The notes under the pieces are model-generated. The model did not search any database, was not told the origin of the DNA, and saw nothing but the letters and a program-made list of their open reading frames with translations. From a virus, in IMG/VR virus record IMGVR_UViG_3300034198_015384, positions 1 through 33,553 of that record: a stretch of 33,553 bases of DNA. The stretch is one strand, 5' to 3'. Shown in pieces: positions 21,921 through 29,813 of the stretch. A program made the translations under genes and the position numbers. Numbering within the stretch: position 1 is the stretch's first letter; every line of letters begins with the position of its first letter.

Positions 21921-22213
21921 CAAAGAAGTTCACAGCAACACTTACATTAAACACCGAACAAGGTGGCGCATGGTTGGCTAACGTCAGCCTTCTTACTCCA
22001 GCAATTGATAGTGATAATCCAAACTCAATGCAACCAGCAGATGCTGTAAGTGCAGAAGCAGCATGGAAAAATGCATCAGCAGGTAAGCGTTGGATTAAGT
22101 CTCAGGTACTAGCGATGACTCCTCGCAAGAGTGTCAAGATGGAACCGACTAAGATTGATAAGACAACAGAGAAACCAACAGCATTTGTTGGAGTATTGGA
22201 GTTCAAAGCATGA
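21905..22213 (+). CDS. Hypothetical protein in replication operon
   Basis: A 102-residue, basic, beta-rich protein (MAKKITKKFTATLTLNTEQG, 'WKNASAGKRWIKSQVLAMTP', 'KPTAFVGVLEFKA'). It starts at GTG 21905 with GGGAGGA 6 bases upstream, inside the end of the membrane peptide gene. The repeated-looking 'AEAAWKNASAGKRWIKSQVL' helix is the most distinctive element. No known motif; the position suggests a role in early DNA metabolism. It overlaps the next gene by ATGA. Confidence 0.65.
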   Translation: MAKKITKKFTATLTLNTEQGGAWLANVSLLTPAIDSDNPNSMQPADAVSAEAAWKNASAGKRWIKSQVLAMTPRKSVKMEPTKIDKTTEKPTAFVGVLEFKA

Positions 22214-22332
22214 GCACAGACAACTTAATGTTAGACGCTGATTTTCTAGAGTATTTAGAAGAAAACTCAGTACCAGAAGAAGAAACACAAATTGCATTTG
22301 CTTCATGGCTTAAGGAAAACGAAGCCAAGTAA
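22210..22332 (+). CDS. 40-residue acidic protein
   Basis: Opens at the ATG overlapping the previous stop (ATGA) and closes at TAA 22330-22332, next to the following GTG. Acidic and helical: 'DADFLEYLEENSVPEEETQI' then 'AFASWLKENEAK'. No recognised family. Supported by the tight operon spacing and its fit between two other genes. Confidence 0.55.
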   Translation: MSTDNLMLDADFLEYLEENSVPEEETQIAFASWLKENEAK

Positions 22333-22494
22333 GTGGAAGAAGAAGAACTTGAACAAGCCCTGATGCGTTTATACGAATTGGGGCTTGTTTCAGTTGAGTA
22401 CGATGAGAACTTAGAGGCAAGGTTTCGCATAACGGATACTGAAAAATTACAAGCATTAATTGAAACATTGGAAGAGGGCCAAAAAGATGTATGA
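22333..22494 (+). CDS. 53-residue acidic, winged-helix-like small protein
   Basis: Begins at GTG 22333 directly after the previous stop; no strong ribosome site, so coupling is likely. 'ELEQALMRLYELGLVSVEYDE' and 'FRITDTEKLQALIETLE' resemble the recognition-helix-plus-wing end of a small winged helix, seen in phage replication operons, but this is only an impression. The end overlaps the loader gene by 8 bases. Confidence 0.55.
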   Translation: MEEEELEQALMRLYELGLVSVEYDENLEARFRITDTEKLQALIETLEEGQKDV

Positions 22495-23209
22495 CATCAA
22501 CGGATTGTCACCACTAAAGAAACATTGGTTATTAAGAACGTCAAACATCCCACGCAGATTTATTGGGTTAGAACCTAGTGATATTACTGAAAAGATGGGT
22601 TTGTTTCCAGACGAAATTAAAAATTGGTTAGATGATGTTGCGTCAGGGCACGTAATTCAAAGCATTGGAAACATTGGGACAAACGGTGTGGGGCTTGTAT
22701 TTGATGGGGGTCCTGGTTTAGGTAAAACAACCCATGCTGTTGTTGCAGCTATGGAGGTTGTTCGTAATCTTCCAGAGGACGAGTTAAAAGCAGCAGCAAT
22801 TTTGCACGGTAAACAAACTGAGTACGGGCTTGGTTTTCGTCCCATTTACTACATGACTTACCCAGAATTTCTTGCCCGTAAAAAGTCAACTTTTGATATG
22901 GAAGGTGTTGACAAACGTGAAATGATGTATGAACTAGACGGGTTTCATGGTCGTTGCCGTTTTGACTGGTTAAACGTACGTATTCTTATCTTGGATGATT
23001 TAGGTAAAGAATATGGTTCTAAGTATGACGACACTTCTTTTGATGAAATATTGCGTTTGCGCTATGACAAAGGCCTTCCAACCATCGTTACTACCAATGT
23101 TCGTTTAGAAAACTGGGAAACACAGTACAGTGAAGCCATGGCGAGTTTCGCTAACGAAGCCTTCATAAGAGTTCCTATACTAGGCTCAGACTTACGAGGC
23201 GCACAGTGA
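22487..23209 (+). CDS. DnaC-like helicase loader (AAA+ ATPase)
   Basis: About 240 residues from ATG 22487, which has GAAGAGG upstream; an in-frame TTG at 22460 would add nine residues but lacks a site. Walker A GGPGLGKTT (Lys80), Walker B 'VRILILDDLGKEYGS', sensor 'LPTIVTTNVRLENW', and an arginine in the final 'ILGSDLRGA' fit the DnaC/IstB-type AAA+ family. It would load the DnaB-type helicase encoded ~0.9 kb downstream onto the origin. The gene order initiator, loader, helicase, primase supports this. Confidence 0.85.
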   Translation: MYDINGLSPLKKHWLLRTSNIPRRFIGLEPSDITEKMGLFPDEIKNWLDDVASGHVIQSIGNIGTNGVGLVFDGGPGLGKTTHAVVAAMEVVRNLPEDELKAAAILHGKQTEYGLGFRPIYYMTYPEFLARKKSTFDMEGVDKREMMYELDGFHGRCRFDWLNVRILILDDLGKEYGSKYDDTSFDEILRLRYDKGLPTIVTTNVRLENWETQYSEAMASFANEAFIRVPILGSDLRGAQ

Positions 23210-23511
23210 AAGGACCCCAAGTGGATTCTGAATGGATGACAATCCAACAGTTTATTTCTGCTCAGGGTGTTGGTATTTTTGAAGTAGAAATGAAAACCGA
23301 CACCAAGGCAACTCGCTGTAACTGTCCTGTGTTTAAAAAGAAACAGCTTTGCAAACACACGCATTTTGTAGATTCAAAAATTAAAAATACTGGGCATTAC
23401 TCTATCAATGTACCTGTTAGTGTTCCTGAAGAATGGGCTGCTGAAGCAAGTCAAGACCCAGCTAAGTTTCGTGAATTTGTAGTCAACTACGCAACGATAG
23501 AAGTTTTATGA
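23206..23511 (+). CDS. SWIM zinc-finger protein
   Basis: A 101-residue protein with Cys38-x-Cys40-x8-Cys49-x-His51 (RCNCPVFKKKQLCKHTHF), the SWIM signature. SWIM fingers bind DNA or protein and usually sit inside larger recombination or transposase-like proteins. Here one stands nearly alone with a short N-terminal helix and an acidic C-terminus. It starts at GTG 23206 (overlap GTGA) and ends overlapping the next ATG. Probably a DNA-binding or adaptor protein of the replisome. Confidence 0.72.
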   Translation: MKGPQVDSEWMTIQQFISAQGVGIFEVEMKTDTKATRCNCPVFKKKQLCKHTHFVDSKIKNTGHYSINVPVSVPEEWAAEASQDPAKFREFVVNYATIEVL

Positions 23512-23924
23512 TAGGCGGAGACATTTCAAACGTCTCCTCACCACAGGTCATCGTTACAGCCACACTTCTTTTAACTCTTGAGGTTGAAGAAGAAAAACGT
23601 CTTTTAACCAAAAAGAAGATTGCACGCATAGGTAACGTAGATTTACTTGTCGCTAACAAGCTGTGGACAATGGGAAACAACTATGGAATTTCTTTAGAGC
23701 TAGCAGGTTTTGAAGATGAGGGTTGGACAGAAGAACTGCTTGACAAAGCCTTTGAAAAGTTAGAGCGTCGTGCTGTAAACCCCTTTAACTACTGGCAACT
23801 TTACGAAAGCCCACACGAGATTGTGGGTGGACTGCCTTATCGTGCTAATCTAAGGGCAGTCATAGATGTACCAGGCCGAGTTGCTATGTACGGCTCAGCA
23901 GGAGTACAACTAGACAATATCTAG
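23508..23924 (+). CDS. Hypothetical protein in replication operon
   Basis: A 138-residue protein with 'VTATLLLTLEVEEEKRLLTKKKIARIGNVDLLVANKLWTMG' early, a helical middle 'GWTEELLDKAFEKLERRAVN' and a C-terminal 'VAMYGSAGVQLDNI'. No metal-binding or nucleotide motif is visible, and I cannot place it in a family. It overlaps the SWIM gene by ATGA, so probably part of the same translation unit. Confidence 0.6.
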   Translation: MIGGDISNVSSPQVIVTATLLLTLEVEEEKRLLTKKKIARIGNVDLLVANKLWTMGNNYGISLELAGFEDEGWTEELLDKAFEKLERRAVNPFNYWQLYESPHEIVGGLPYRANLRAVIDVPGRVAMYGSAGVQLDNI

Positions 23925-23942
23925 TCCTTGAGGGAGGGCGTT

Positions 23943-24059
23943 ATGTTCAGTGTTGCAAATACCAATTGTCCAATGTGTCATGCCCATGTTGTTGAAAGAA
24001 TTTATGTAAACGGAAACTCATATTTACAGTGTCAATCATGCGGAGAACGGTGGAAGTAA
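23943..24059 (+). CDS. 38-residue zinc-ribbon protein
   Basis: Starts at ATG 23943 with a GAGGGAGGG ribosome site. 'NCPMCHAHVVERIYVNGNSY' and 'QCQSCGERWK' form a complete two-knuckle zinc ribbon (CxxC, 18 residues, CxxC). It ends directly before the helicase GTG. Role unknown; it is one of several mini zinc proteins inserted between replication enzymes. Confidence 0.7.
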   Translation: MFSVANTNCPMCHAHVVERIYVNGNSYLQCQSCGERWK

Positions 24060-25313
24060 GTGGCAGCAGATAACGAACACAGATTAGTCAGTAAAGTAAT
24101 CAAAGAACGTGAGATTACTTCTGTACTACAACGGGGCATCACTGATGTTTGGTTTCTTGATGATGACAACCGTAAAGTGTGGGCGTTTGTAAGAAAGCAT
24201 TATAGCGAGTACAGCGAAGTACCTACTGCAACGACTGTTTTAGACCACTATCCAAATTATAAGGTTCTTAACGTTGAAGACAGCATGGATTATTTGTTGG
24301 ACACAATGGTTGATTTTCGTCGTCGTTTACTTACACGTCAAGGATTAGAAACTGCTGTTGAACAATTACAAGATAACGACCATGAATCAGCACTTCGTGC
24401 AATGGAACAAACAGTTTCCAAAGTTAATGAACAAGGTGTTCTTGGTACTCATGAAATTGACCTTACTAAAAATACTGAGGAACGTTACAAAGAATATCAA
24501 GCAATTCAAAATCAAGAGTTTCTTGGTTTGCCTACAGGGTTTAAAGACATTGATGAAGCAACTGCAGGATTACAAGGAGGTCAACTTGTAACTATTATTG
24601 CGCCACCTAAAACAGGTAAATCTCAGGTGGCATTGCAGATAGCAATTAATGTGCACAAACTAGGTAAGATACCTATGTTTCAATCTTTTGAGATGAATAA
24701 CCATGAGCAACAGCAACGTCACGACGCGATGCGGTCTCACATTGACCATGGAAGATTGCGCAGAGGAAAGCTATTACCAGAAGAAGAACGTCGTTATATA
24801 GACATGTTGAATCTTATGGAGAATGAGCATCCCTTTCATTTAGTTGACGCAGTTAATGGAATTACTGTCTCTGCTTTATCAGCAAAGATTGAACAACTTA
24901 AACCAGACATAGTTTTTGTAGATGGCGTTTATTTGATGCTGGATGATTTGACTGGTGAAATGAACACGCCACAAGCAATCACAAACATTACTCGTGCTTT
25001 AAAACGTCTTGCACAAAAAGTTAATTTACCAATTGTTATTACCACTCAAACCCTCCTGTGGAAAATGCGTGCGGGCAAAGTTACCGCTGATTCCATTGGT
25101 TATTCTTCGTCCTTCTTCCAGGACTCTGATGTAATCCTGGGACTTGAGCCTGTGGAGGAGGACGATTCTATTCGTTTACTAAAGGTAGTTGCTTCTCGTA
25201 ACTGCCCACCAAAAGAAACATCTCTTACATGGAAATGGGAAACAGGTTGTTTCCACGATGAATCAGAGATGATGAAGTGCCCATACTGTTCTAATTGGGG
25301 CGGCAATGGTTGA
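24060..25313 (+). CDS. DnaB-like replicative helicase
   Basis: A 417-residue RecA-fold helicase starting at GTG 24060. Residues ~1-120 resemble a shortened DnaB N-terminal domain; ~180-190 (IIAPPKTGKSQVALQ) is Walker A; 'PIVITTQTLLW' and 'SSFFQDSDVILGL' include the conserved C-terminal helicase motifs; the Walker B-like region is 'PDIVFVDGVYLM'. The last ~15 residues add a lone CPYC pair and a glycine end, overlapping the primase start by 8 bases. It unwinds the fork as a hexamer, 5' to 3'. Confidence 0.88.
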   Translation: MAADNEHRLVSKVIKEREITSVLQRGITDVWFLDDDNRKVWAFVRKHYSEYSEVPTATTVLDHYPNYKVLNVEDSMDYLLDTMVDFRRRLLTRQGLETAVEQLQDNDHESALRAMEQTVSKVNEQGVLGTHEIDLTKNTEERYKEYQAIQNQEFLGLPTGFKDIDEATAGLQGGQLVTIIAPPKTGKSQVALQIAINVHKLGKIPMFQSFEMNNHEQQQRHDAMRSHIDHGRLRRGKLLPEEERRYIDMLNLMENEHPFHLVDAVNGITVSALSAKIEQLKPDIVFVDGVYLMLDDLTGEMNTPQAITNITRALKRLAQKVNLPIVITTQTLLWKMRAGKVTADSIGYSSSFFQDSDVILGLEPVEEDDSIRLLKVVASRNCPPKETSLTWKWETGCFHDESEMMKCPYCSNWGGNG

Positions 25314-26244
25314 TGTTGAGAAAGTACTTCTTAATTTAGACATTCCTCTAGTTGCTCAAAGGGGAGATGAAGTGCAGGGACTTTGTCCTATGCATAAAGC
25401 TCGTACTGGTAAGGAAGACCACAATCCGTCATGGTGGATTAACTCTGTAACAGGAGCACACATCTGCTTTTCTTGTGGTTACAAGGGCAACGTATACACA
25501 TTGGTTGCTGATATTAAAGGGATTGATTACTTTGATGCCAAAGACTATGTGGATTCCAGTACTGAGTTAGATGTAGATATACTGTTAAAGCGTATCCGTG
25601 AATTGCCACAGTATGTCTCCATTGATGAAGTTCTTTCTATGTCTGAGGCTCGTCTTGCAGTTTTTACAGACCCACCAGAAAAAGAATTACGAAAAAGATT
25701 TATAAATGCAGAAGCTGCAAAACATCACAATGTTTTATGGGATATTAACAACAACGCTTGGATTGTCCCAATACGCGACCCTAACGATTACAGTCTTTGG
25801 GGATGGCAAGAAAAGGGAGCTCGTGGTCGGTTCTTTCGTAACCAGCCGCAGGGTGTTAAAAAATCTAAAACTGTTTTTGGTGTAGAAGTTATGTCTACTG
25901 AGACGTTGGTTGTTGTTGAGTCTCCGCTTGATGTCGCTCGTTTAACTACCGCTGGTGTTGTTGGAGCCATCTCTACATATGGCGCAATAATTAGCGAAGA
26001 CCAAGCAAAGATTATGCGCAGAGCTAAACGTGTTATTGCAGCTTTTGATAAAGATGATGCAGGAATGCATGCCAATGAGTTAATGCGTGGCTTTGCTAGG
26101 AAGTATGGAATTGAGCTGTCATACTTTAACTACACCGGCATTGATGTTAAGGACCCAGGAGACATGACACCTAACGAAATACAACAAGGAATTAACACTG
26201 CCCGTGACATGATTTATGGCAAGGCAGCCTATTCGTGGTTTTAG
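25306..26244 (+). CDS. DnaG-type primase
   Basis: A 312-residue protein. An N-terminal zinc domain of the CHC2 type: Cys27, His30 (CPMH), Cys54 and Cys57 (CFSCGYKGN). A Toprim domain follows: 'ETLVVVESPLDVARLTTAG' with Glu205 and 'AFDKDDAGMHAN' with Asp248/Asp250, the metal-binding carboxylates of primases. It is shorter than bacterial DnaG and lacks a separate helicase-binding domain. It makes RNA primers at the phage fork with the DnaB-like helicase, which overlaps its start. Confidence 0.87.
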   Translation: MVDVEKVLLNLDIPLVAQRGDEVQGLCPMHKARTGKEDHNPSWWINSVTGAHICFSCGYKGNVYTLVADIKGIDYFDAKDYVDSSTELDVDILLKRIRELPQYVSIDEVLSMSEARLAVFTDPPEKELRKRFINAEAAKHHNVLWDINNNAWIVPIRDPNDYSLWGWQEKGARGRFFRNQPQGVKKSKTVFGVEVMSTETLVVVESPLDVARLTTAGVVGAISTYGAIISEDQAKIMRRAKRVIAAFDKDDAGMHANELMRGFARKYGIELSYFNYTGIDVKDPGDMTPNEIQQGINTARDMIYGKAAYSWF

Positions 26245-26414
26245 ATGCTCGGGGTGTACCTACTCATGCATGCCCTAACTGTGGGCATTTAGTCTTTCAA
26301 ATTAAAGCAATGTTTGAAGATTATGATATTGCATTATGGTTTACTGACGCTGTTTGCGATGATTGTGGGGCGTTAGTAACCGTCGTTACTCCAGTGGATA
26401 ATCCTAATGTTTAA
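26235..26414 (+). CDS. 59-residue zinc-ribbon protein
   Basis: An ORF between primase and SNF2 helicase. From GTG 26235 (AAGG about 11 bases upstream) it has 'ACPNCGHLVFQIKAMFEDYD' and 'AVCDDCGALVTVVTPVD': two CxxC knuckles about 26 residues apart. It overlaps the primase end by 10 bases and the next ATG by 8. The clean overlap and zinc pattern support real coding. Function unknown. Confidence 0.65.
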   Translation: MVLDARGVPTHACPNCGHLVFQIKAMFEDYDIALWFTDAVCDDCGALVTVVTPVDNPNV

Positions 26415-28026
26415 AAAAACTTTAAAACCGTTTCAGGTTGAGGCAGTAGCCAAAATGGTAGAACGTAAAAAAATGTTAGTTGCATATGAGATGGGACTTG
26501 GAAAAACTTGCATGACTATTGCTGCAATTGAACAATTAAAAGAAGATGGGTTAATTAATAAACCTATTCTTGTTATTGCTCTTTCTAGTTTAAAGTACCA
26601 ATGGGAGAAAGAAATACATAAATTTTCAGACGCCACAACTGAAGTTATTGATGGTACCAAATCTACAAGAACAACACGTTGGATGCGGGCGTATGAATGG
26701 GATGGAGAAGCAAACTACATCATATGTAATTATGAGGCAGTAGTTAATGATTGGGATTTGATTAAAGACTATGAATGGGGAGCGGTAGTTTGCGACGAAG
26801 CTACAGCTATCAAAAGTTTTAAATCACAACGTTCAAAATATGTAAAGAAGTTAGCTAAAGACGTTAAGGTTAAATACGCTCTTACCGGTACCCCTATTGA
26901 AAATGGGCGCCCAGAAGAGTTGTATTCCATTATGCAATTTGTAGACCCAAATACTCTTGGACGGTTTGATTTGTTTGACCAAACTTTTATTGTGCGTAAT
27001 CATTTTGGGGGAGTTCAAAGGTATAGAAACCTCCCTATATTTCACGAAAAAATGAAACAAGTAGCGGTGCGCAAAACACAAAAAGACCCAGATGTAGCGC
27101 CTTATCTTCCAGAAACAATTCATTTAGAACCCATACTTGTAGAATTAGATAAACCAAGTAAAGAACTTTATAAAACCATTTCTTCAGATTTAATCCACGA
27201 GTTGTTAGAGGCACAAGAGCTTATGGGTGGGTCATTTTCTTTAGACGCTCATTACGGTCATGGATATCAACCAGGAAGTCCAGCTGATAAACTACGGGGT
27301 TCTATAATGTCAAAAATAACTTCTTTAAGGATGTTGTGTGACTCTCCACAACTTATAATTGAAAGTTCAACTAAGTTTCATAATGGATGGCAGGATATAA
27401 ATGGCGAAAAAGTCAATTTGGAAGGCTCTAGGGGTGGCAGTGCTTACGCTGCTCAGCTTGAGGACTCTGGGCTCTTGGCAAAAACAAAAAAATCTCAAAA
27501 ACTAAAAACAGTTATTGATTTTGTTGTTGAGCATTTAGAGGCTAACGAAGACCACAAAGTAGTTATTTTTACTTGTTATTTGGGTATGCTTCCCCTTATT
27601 CAAGACATACTTACTAAAAAGAAAATTCAAACCAGGTTGTATTCAGGCACGATGAATGCCAAAGAAAAAGAAGAATCTAAAACAGAATTTCAAACTTTAA
27701 ATGACGTTAGGGTACTTATTTCTTCAGATGCTGGTGGGTATGGGGTAGATTTGCCTCAAGCTAACTTACTAGTTAACTACGATTTGCCATGGTCATCCGG
27801 TACGGCTGTTCAACGTAATTCCCGTATACGGCGTGCTTCTAGCACGTGGAGCCATGTTGTGATTCAGGACTTTCTTGTGCTAGGCTCTATTGAAGAAAGA
27901 CAACACCAAATGTTAATGCAAAAAAACGCCATTGCAGATGCTGTAATGGATGGAGAAGGCATTAATGTTAAAGGCGGTGTAGACTTAACAGTAGGAAGTC
28001 TTCTTAACTTCTTAAAGGGGGAATAA
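26407..28026 (+). CDS. SNF2-family DEAD-like helicase
   Basis: A 539-residue superfamily 2 ATPase. Motif I at 'YEMGLGKTCMT' (Lys33), motif II 'VVCDEATAIK' (Asp130-Glu131), motif III 'YALTGTPIENG', and in the second RecA domain 'KVVIFTCYLGML', 'RVLISSDAGGYGVDLPQANL' and 'QRNSRIRRAS' (motif VI). The GLGKT and L-T-G-T-P combination is SNF2/SMARCAL1-like, often annealing or fork-remodelling helicases in phages. It may take part in recombination-dependent replication with the RecA-like protein. No nuclease domain is fused. Confidence 0.88.
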   Translation: MFKKTLKPFQVEAVAKMVERKKMLVAYEMGLGKTCMTIAAIEQLKEDGLINKPILVIALSSLKYQWEKEIHKFSDATTEVIDGTKSTRTTRWMRAYEWDGEANYIICNYEAVVNDWDLIKDYEWGAVVCDEATAIKSFKSQRSKYVKKLAKDVKVKYALTGTPIENGRPEELYSIMQFVDPNTLGRFDLFDQTFIVRNHFGGVQRYRNLPIFHEKMKQVAVRKTQKDPDVAPYLPETIHLEPILVELDKPSKELYKTISSDLIHELLEAQELMGGSFSLDAHYGHGYQPGSPADKLRGSIMSKITSLRMLCDSPQLIIESSTKFHNGWQDINGEKVNLEGSRGGSAYAAQLEDSGLLAKTKKSQKLKTVIDFVVEHLEANEDHKVVIFTCYLGMLPLIQDILTKKKIQTRLYSGTMNAKEKEESKTEFQTLNDVRVLISSDAGGYGVDLPQANLLVNYDLPWSSGTAVQRNSRIRRASSTWSHVVIQDFLVLGSIEERQHQMLMQKNAIADAVMDGEGINVKGGVDLTVGSLLNFLKGE

Positions 28027-28027
28027 C

Positions 28028-28465
28028 ATGGCAAAAGTAAAGCCAGAAGAATTACGTAACGTAGACGAGACAGACTTAATTGCTCGTGCAAAAAAATACT
28101 CATTTCTTAAATCACAGTTAGATTATTTAGAAAAAGAACAAAAAGCTCTTCGTGCTGAGTTGTTTGAGGTTCTTGACCTTGATGGTGAAGAGGACGACAA
28201 AGGCAATCTTATTATTGAACTTCCAGAAGAAGTAGATGGTTACACTGCTATTACCAAACAACGTCGTGTATCACGCAAGATTGATGAGATACGAGCAGAA
28301 GAAATTATTATTGAAAAAGGTATGGAAGATACTCTTTATAAAACCGTTCGTGTTGTTGATGAAGACGCATTAATGGCAGCGTTGTATAACGACGAACTTA
28401 CCGAAGCAGAAGTTGATGAGATGTACCCATCTTCAATTACTTGGGCGTTGGTACTAAAGAAGTAA
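28028..28465 (+). CDS. Hypothetical coiled-coil protein
   Basis: A 145-residue acidic protein. Residues ~10-50 (LIARAKKYSFLKSQLDYLEK, then ALRAELFEVLDL) are a likely coiled coil; an acidic turn 'DGEEDDKGN' follows; the C-terminal half contains 'RRVSRKIDEIRAEEII' and 'YPSSITWALVLKK'. The helical hairpin at the N-terminus is slightly like phage Gam-type nuclease inhibitors, which would fit the recombination genes, but there is no firm evidence. One base separates it from the SNF2 gene. Confidence 0.65.
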   Translation: MAKVKPEELRNVDETDLIARAKKYSFLKSQLDYLEKEQKALRAELFEVLDLDGEEDDKGNLIIELPEEVDGYTAITKQRRVSRKIDEIRAEEIIIEKGMEDTLYKTVRVVDEDALMAALYNDELTEAEVDEMYPSSITWALVLKK

Positions 28466-28467
28466 AT

Positions 28468-28593
28468 ATGAAATGTTATGTAGAAGGATGTTCTAATACA
28501 GTTGAGTGGTACATCTGGATAGATGGTTCCGTTTGCTGTGACAAACACGCAGAACCAATAGGAAGTTACGTAGATAAATTAGAGGATAAATAA
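28468..28593 (+). CDS. 41-residue Cys/His mini-protein
   Basis: ATG 28468 opens 'KCYVEGCSNTVEWYIWIDGS', followed by 'VCCDKHAEPIG': CxxxxC then CCxxH, a compact treble-clef/ribbon-like zinc site. It ends overlapping the next ATG (TAATG). The pattern fits a family of actinobacteriophage-like mini zinc proteins by impression only; function unknown. Confidence 0.62.
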   Translation: MKCYVEGCSNTVEWYIWIDGSVCCDKHAEPIGSYVDKLEDK

Positions 28594-29069
28594 TGGCTGG
28601 TCTACGAGGTCACGACGAAATTGAGAAGGCATTTGCAGATTTGGAATACGTTCCAGGCTCAAAGAAAAAACGACGTGAAGCAGACCCAAAGGTTTCTCGC
28701 CGTAAGGCGGGAGAAACAAATGGTTGGGATGCAAACCCAATCATTAAACGATTAGGCGGGCAAGACACGGAAGTTTTCACCATTGGTGCTTTAGCACAGG
28801 CGTTGGAAAAATCTATTGTTTCTGTTCGTTTATGGGAGCGCAAAGGTTACATACCAGGAGCACCATACAGACTTCGCGCTAAGACACTTGGCGGTAAGAA
28901 GACTGGTGGTAATCGGGTATACACCCGAGAACTCATTGAAGCCACGATTGACGAGTTCGTCAAAAGAGGGCTAATAGGCACCGCTCGTGTAGAGTGGGGT
29001 CAGCACGAAGACCTTACAGAGGCATTGATTAGCCGCTGGAAGGAAATCACATCCACAGAGAGCCGATAG
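28593..29069 (+). CDS. MerR-like helix-turn-helix protein
   Basis: A 158-residue basic protein. After a Lys/Arg-rich N-terminus (KKKRREADPKVSRRK), 'FTIGALAQALEKSIVSVRLWERKGYIPG' is a MerR-type helix-turn-helix (with the W-E-R-x-G wing start), followed by 'GGNRVYTRELIEATIDEFVK'. Such proteins act as transcription regulators or DNA-architectural factors. It lies just upstream of the probable single-strand binding protein gene, and could regulate the late or early operon. Confidence 0.78.
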   Translation: MAGLRGHDEIEKAFADLEYVPGSKKKRREADPKVSRRKAGETNGWDANPIIKRLGGQDTEVFTIGALAQALEKSIVSVRLWERKGYIPGAPYRLRAKTLGGKKTGGNRVYTRELIEATIDEFVKRGLIGTARVEWGQHEDLTEALISRWKEITSTESR

Positions 29070-29092
29070 GCCTCATTACCTAAAGGAAACAC

Positions 29093-29743
29093 ATGCCAAT
29101 CACACAGCCGTCAGTTGATGCTGACACATATCTCGCTGAAGATAGCGCAGATATTCAACCTAAAGTTGGAACAACCGTCCAAGAAGGATGGGATGCAGTC
29201 GTAGCATTGGAAGATGCTAAGAACTCTGAGTTCCCAACTGATTTCCGTTTTGCAGATGAGCCACAGCTCATTAAGTTCTTGCAAGACCGCCCATTTGCAA
29301 CCTACGAACAGCACTGGATTGAACGCCCTAAGGGTAAGAAGTCTTTTGTTTGTATCGGAGATGGTTGCCCACTCTGCGAAGTTCTTGGCGACAAGCCTCG
29401 TGGAAAGTTTGCATTCAACATTTTAGTACTTGTTGGCGACACTGTCGGTGTACAGGTTTTGACTGCACCGCCTTCACTCGCACGTCAGATTAAGAAAGCT
29501 CACGATGATGAGCGCAAAGGACCACTTGACCGTGAGTTCTGGGAAATTTCTCGCATGGGTACAGGACCAACAACGCAGTACACCCTCAACTACGTTCGTG
29601 GTCGTGACCTTGCAGAGGAATGGAAGTTGTCTTTGGACAACGTTACTGAACAGATTGCAGCTGCTGTGCCTTTTACAGCAGATGAAGTAGTACGAGAGAC
29701 CCCTCGCTCCGAACTCCTTGAAATTGCTCGTTCAATAGCGTAA
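29093..29743 (+). CDS. Probable single-stranded DNA-binding protein
   Basis: A 216-residue protein; 'KNSEFPTDFRFADEPQLIKF' then 'YEQHWIERPKGKKSFVCIGD', 'CPLCEVLGDKPRGKFAFNIL' and an OB-like beta region 'QVLTAPPSLARQI' to 'RGRDLAEEWKLS'. Three cysteines (CIGDGCPLC) could bind zinc as in T4 gp32-type SSBs. The polymerase gene follows and no other SSB is seen here, which supports the role by exclusion. AAAGGA precedes the ATG. The ending lacks the classical acidic SSB tail (it ends EIARSIA), so I keep this as probable. Confidence 0.6.
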   Translation: MPITQPSVDADTYLAEDSADIQPKVGTTVQEGWDAVVALEDAKNSEFPTDFRFADEPQLIKFLQDRPFATYEQHWIERPKGKKSFVCIGDGCPLCEVLGDKPRGKFAFNILVLVGDTVGVQVLTAPPSLARQIKKAHDDERKGPLDREFWEISRMGTGPTTQYTLNYVRGRDLAEEWKLSLDNVTEQIAAAVPFTADEVVRETPRSELLEIARSIA

Positions 29744-29759
29744 AAACTTCCACCGTAGT

Positions 29760-29790
29760 GGGGGGCCTGTCTTCCGTTTCCAGGTCCCCC
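29760..29790 (+). terminator. Strong hairpin between SSB-like and polymerase genes (attenuator/terminator-like)
   Basis: A 10-bp stem: GGGGGGCCTG (29760-29769) pairs with CAGGTCCCCC (29781-29790) with one G-U pair, loop of 11 bases. No T-run follows, so it is not a typical Rho-independent terminator; it may slow transcription, process or protect the RNA end, or tune polymerase gene expression. Confidence 0.5.
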
Positions 29791-29813
29791 TCTACACAAC
29801 CAGAGGGATTTAA

